From Prevotella sp. E15-22 (GTDB lineage: Bacteria > Bacteroidota > Bacteroidia > Bacteroidales > Bacteroidaceae): a DNA stretch of 64,000 bases. Below are positions 62,304 through 64,000 of this stretch, piece after piece. The stretch is from the NCBI RefSeq assembly GCF_023204875.1, contig NZ_CP096247.1, forward strand, positions 1,550,001 to 1,614,000. The letters run 5' to 3'. Below the pieces are notes generated by a model. It saw nothing but the letters and a program-made list of their open reading frames with translations. It was not told where the DNA came from and made no database searches. Made by a program: the position numbers and the translations under genes. Positions within the stretch are counted from its first letter, which is position 1; each line of letters begins with the position of its first letter.

Positions 62304-63612
62304 GGTAAAGAAATATATCGAAAAGCATCAGTTGCTTAGTTTCGACAAGCATTATATAGTTGCTTTGAGCGGTGGAGCCGACAGTGTGTGCCTCTTGCTG
62401 GCTATGCTGCGTTTGGGTTATCATGTTGAAGCCGTTCATTGCAACTTTCATTTGCGTCAAGAGGAAAGCAACCGAGATGAGTCATTTGTTGTTGATCTTT
62501 GTAATAAATATGATATTGCATTACATCTTATTCACTTTGATACAAGGACATATGCCAAGGTCCACAAAATAAGCGTCGAGATGGCTGCCCGTGAACTTAG
62601 ATACAATTATTTCGAACGTTTGCGTCAGGATCTTGGGTTTGATGGAATTTGTGTGGCTCATCATCAAAACGACTCTGCCGAGACTGTTCTTCTCAACTTG
62701 ATTCGAGGCACAGGAATTCACGGACTCACAGGTATTAATCCATGTAATGGATATATTATCCGACCTTTATTGTGTGTCAATAAAGAAGAAATCACGAGGT
62801 GGCTTGTTGAGCAACATCAGGATTATGTTACTGACTCGAGTAATTTGCAAGCAGAGGTTGTTAGGAATAAGATTCGTCTTAACATTCTCCCGTTGTTAAA
62901 AGAAATCAATCCAAACGTTGAGAATAATATCTTGCGGGCGGCTCAGAACCTAAACGAGATTGTTTCAATCTATGACAAAGAAGTAAGTAAAGCCTTGGAG
63001 AAACTTCTGGATGGAAACAGACTTGATATTCATGCTTTGTTAAAAGAAACATTGCCCAAAAGCATACTATTCGAATGGCTCAAGACATACAATTATTCTC
63101 CAGCTACAATCGACCACATTTATGAATCACTTACGTCTCTGCAATCAGGCAGGGAATGGACTTCTGAAACCCATCAGTTAACTATTCATCAGGGATGCTT
63201 ACTCTTAGAAGTAAAGGTTCCAGACCTTCCCATTCTGCGTATACCTGAACCTGGAAATTATATCTATAATAACGATTGTATGCTGAAAATTGAATCTCAA
63301 CCTCAAAAATATATTTTAAAAGATTCATCGTATGCGTGCCTGGATAAATCAAAAGTATCATTTCCATTGACTATCCGACCAATTCAATCTGGTGACAGAT
63401 TCTTCCCATACGGAATGAAGGGAAGTAAATTACTAAGCGATTATCTAACCGATCGCCATTTATCAATCTTCGAGAAACGTCGTACATTAGTGCTTTGTGA
63501 CAAACAAGGCCATATAATTTGGTTGGTAAATCATCGTCCTGATGCACGATTCTGCGTAAATGATTTAACGCAAGAAACATTGCTATTTTCTTTTTTTAAC
63601 AGAAAAAAATAG
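62293..63612 (+). CDS. tilS: tRNA(Ile)-lysidine synthase
   Basis: This 439-residue protein has the PP-loop SGGADS (about 27-32), VAHHQNDSAETVLLNLIRGTGIHGLTGI, and a C-terminal domain with RPIQSGDRFFPYGMKGSKLLSDYLTDRHLS (read in parts). It makes lysidine at C34 of tRNA-Ile(CAU), so that the tRNA reads AUA. It starts inside the end of the methyltransferase gene. Confidence 0.95.
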   Translation: MLNKVKKYIEKHQLLSFDKHYIVALSGGADSVCLLLAMLRLGYHVEAVHCNFHLRQEESNRDESFVVDLCNKYDIALHLIHFDTRTYAKVHKISVEMAARELRYNYFERLRQDLGFDGICVAHHQNDSAETVLLNLIRGTGIHGLTGINPCNGYIIRPLLCVNKEEITRWLVEQHQDYVTDSSNLQAEVVRNKIRLNILPLLKEINPNVENNILRAAQNLNEIVSIYDKEVSKALEKLLDGNRLDIHALLKETLPKSILFEWLKTYNYSPATIDHIYESLTSLQSGREWTSETHQLTIHQGCLLLEVKVPDLPILRIPEPGNYIYNNDCMLKIESQPQKYILKDSSYACLDKSKVSFPLTIRPIQSGDRFFPYGMKGSKLLSDYLTDRHLSIFEKRRTLVLCDKQGHIIWLVNHRPDARFCVNDLTQETLLFSFFNRKK

Positions 63613-63644
63613 CCGTTTCGAGAACAACGTATTGATATTTTTTG

Positions 63645-63652
63645 TAACTTTG
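63645..63652 (+). promoter_or_regulatory. -7 box of rpoD
   Basis: TAACTTTG followed by CAGCCGC, giving a leader of about 70 bases. Confidence 0.65.
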
Positions 63653-63728
63653 CAGCCGCAAATAAAGAAATATACATGTATAGGCCTATATATCAGGCAG
63701 TTAGTTTATTAAATTCGAGGAAAGATAG

Positions 63729-64000
63729 ATGAGACAACTAAAGATTCAGAAAAGTATCACCAACCGTTCAAGCGAAGCTCTTGATAAGTATCTTGTAGAA
63801 ATTGGACGTGCCCCACTAATCAGTATTGACGAAGAAATTGAGTTGGCACAAAAAATTCGCAAGGGAGGCTTGGAAGGTGAACGTGCGAAGGATAAACTGG
63901 TTACCGCTAATCTGCGATTCGTCGTGTCAGTGGCTAAACAGTATCAGCACCAGGGTCTGACACTTACTGACTTGATTGACGAAGGAAATATTGGACTCAT
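63729..64000 (+). CDS. rpoD: Primary sigma factor RpoD (3' end outside window)
   Basis: Only the first 90 codons are visible. The protein begins [20 protein letters not shown], then [20 protein letters not shown] (region 1.2) and [30 protein letters not shown] (region 2). There is no region 1.1, as in the Bacteroidetes primary sigma factor (sigma-ABfr), which reads the TAnnTTTG promoters seen across this window. Confidence 0.95.
   Translation, partial: MRQLKIQKSITNRSSEALDKYLVEIGRAPLISIDEEIELAQKIRKGGLEGERAKDKLVTANLRFVVSVAKQYQHQGLTLTDLIDEGNIGL

Overview
The window reads as a chromosomal stretch of a Bacteroidales bacterium, most likely a Prevotella-type member of Prevotellaceae (a rumen or gut Prevotella/Xylanibacter is my best guess; the genus is inferred). 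The evidence is the -7 box TAnnTTTG with a -33 TTTG in front of most transcription units, A-rich leaders without Shine-Dalgarno sequences, a truncated primary sigma factor that begins directly in region 1.2, a hybrid one-component regulator with Reg_prop repeats, TamL, a LTD-OadG fusion, and many Bacteroidales-only DUF families. Most of the window is housekeeping DNA.

Layout. 1-6.5 kb (minus): kdsA, kdsD, a hybrid two-component regulator whose kinase and receiver active sites are missing, and a phospholipase-D-type enzyme, chained by short gaps or ATGA overlaps. 6.6-8.9 kb (plus): a VTC polyphosphate-polymerase-type protein, a DUF4956 membrane protein and a DUF2490 outer-membrane protein. 9.0-11.0 kb: two identical tRNA-Lys genes in inverted orientation enclose a thioesterase, a gene remnant, a YafQ-type toxin-antitoxin pair and a low-molecular-weight tyrosine phosphatase. 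11.2-16.1 kb (plus): DUF6057 membrane protein, a lipoprotein with TolB-like repeats and a CxxCH motif, nth and ispE.

16.1-21.9 kb is the accessory region. It holds a DUF5675 protein, a VirE-N/DUF3987 primase-helicase-like protein, an unrecognised small protein, an HU-like protein, the 33-residue smalltalk protein, a strong candidate small RNA and a LuxR-type regulator with a degenerate receiver. Period-7 repeat arrays in opposite orientation lie at both ends of it.

22-34 kb: rpsA with a structured leader, then a long minus-strand run: valS, an AspT/YidE-type transporter, LTD-OadG, biotin carrier, decarboxylase beta subunit, tamL and a metallo-beta-lactamase-fold protein. 34.4-42 kb: ligA with a freestanding B3/B4 domain, a patatin-like lipase, trmD, an MFS transporter, tRNA-Tyr, two tRNA-Asp and a secreted protein. 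42-55.7 kb: DUF3078 protein, yidC, DUF1846 protein, S9 peptidase, gdhA, uxaB, a BtuB-like TonB receptor and pheS. 55.8-64 kb: ftsK-lolA-DUF5687 (minus), then exonuclease, RlmI-like methyltransferase and tilS, and the start of rpoD.

Two short-repeat families run through the intergenic DNA. One has an 8-bp period (GTTATATT/GTTACATT) and twice forms a paired element of about 210 bp around an AT-rich core. The other has a 7-bp period with TCAT in every unit, and one array lies inside the primase-like gene, where a change of one unit would break the reading frame. No transposase, integrase, rRNA or CRISPR array was seen. All functional statements come from reading the sequence by eye; no database search was run.
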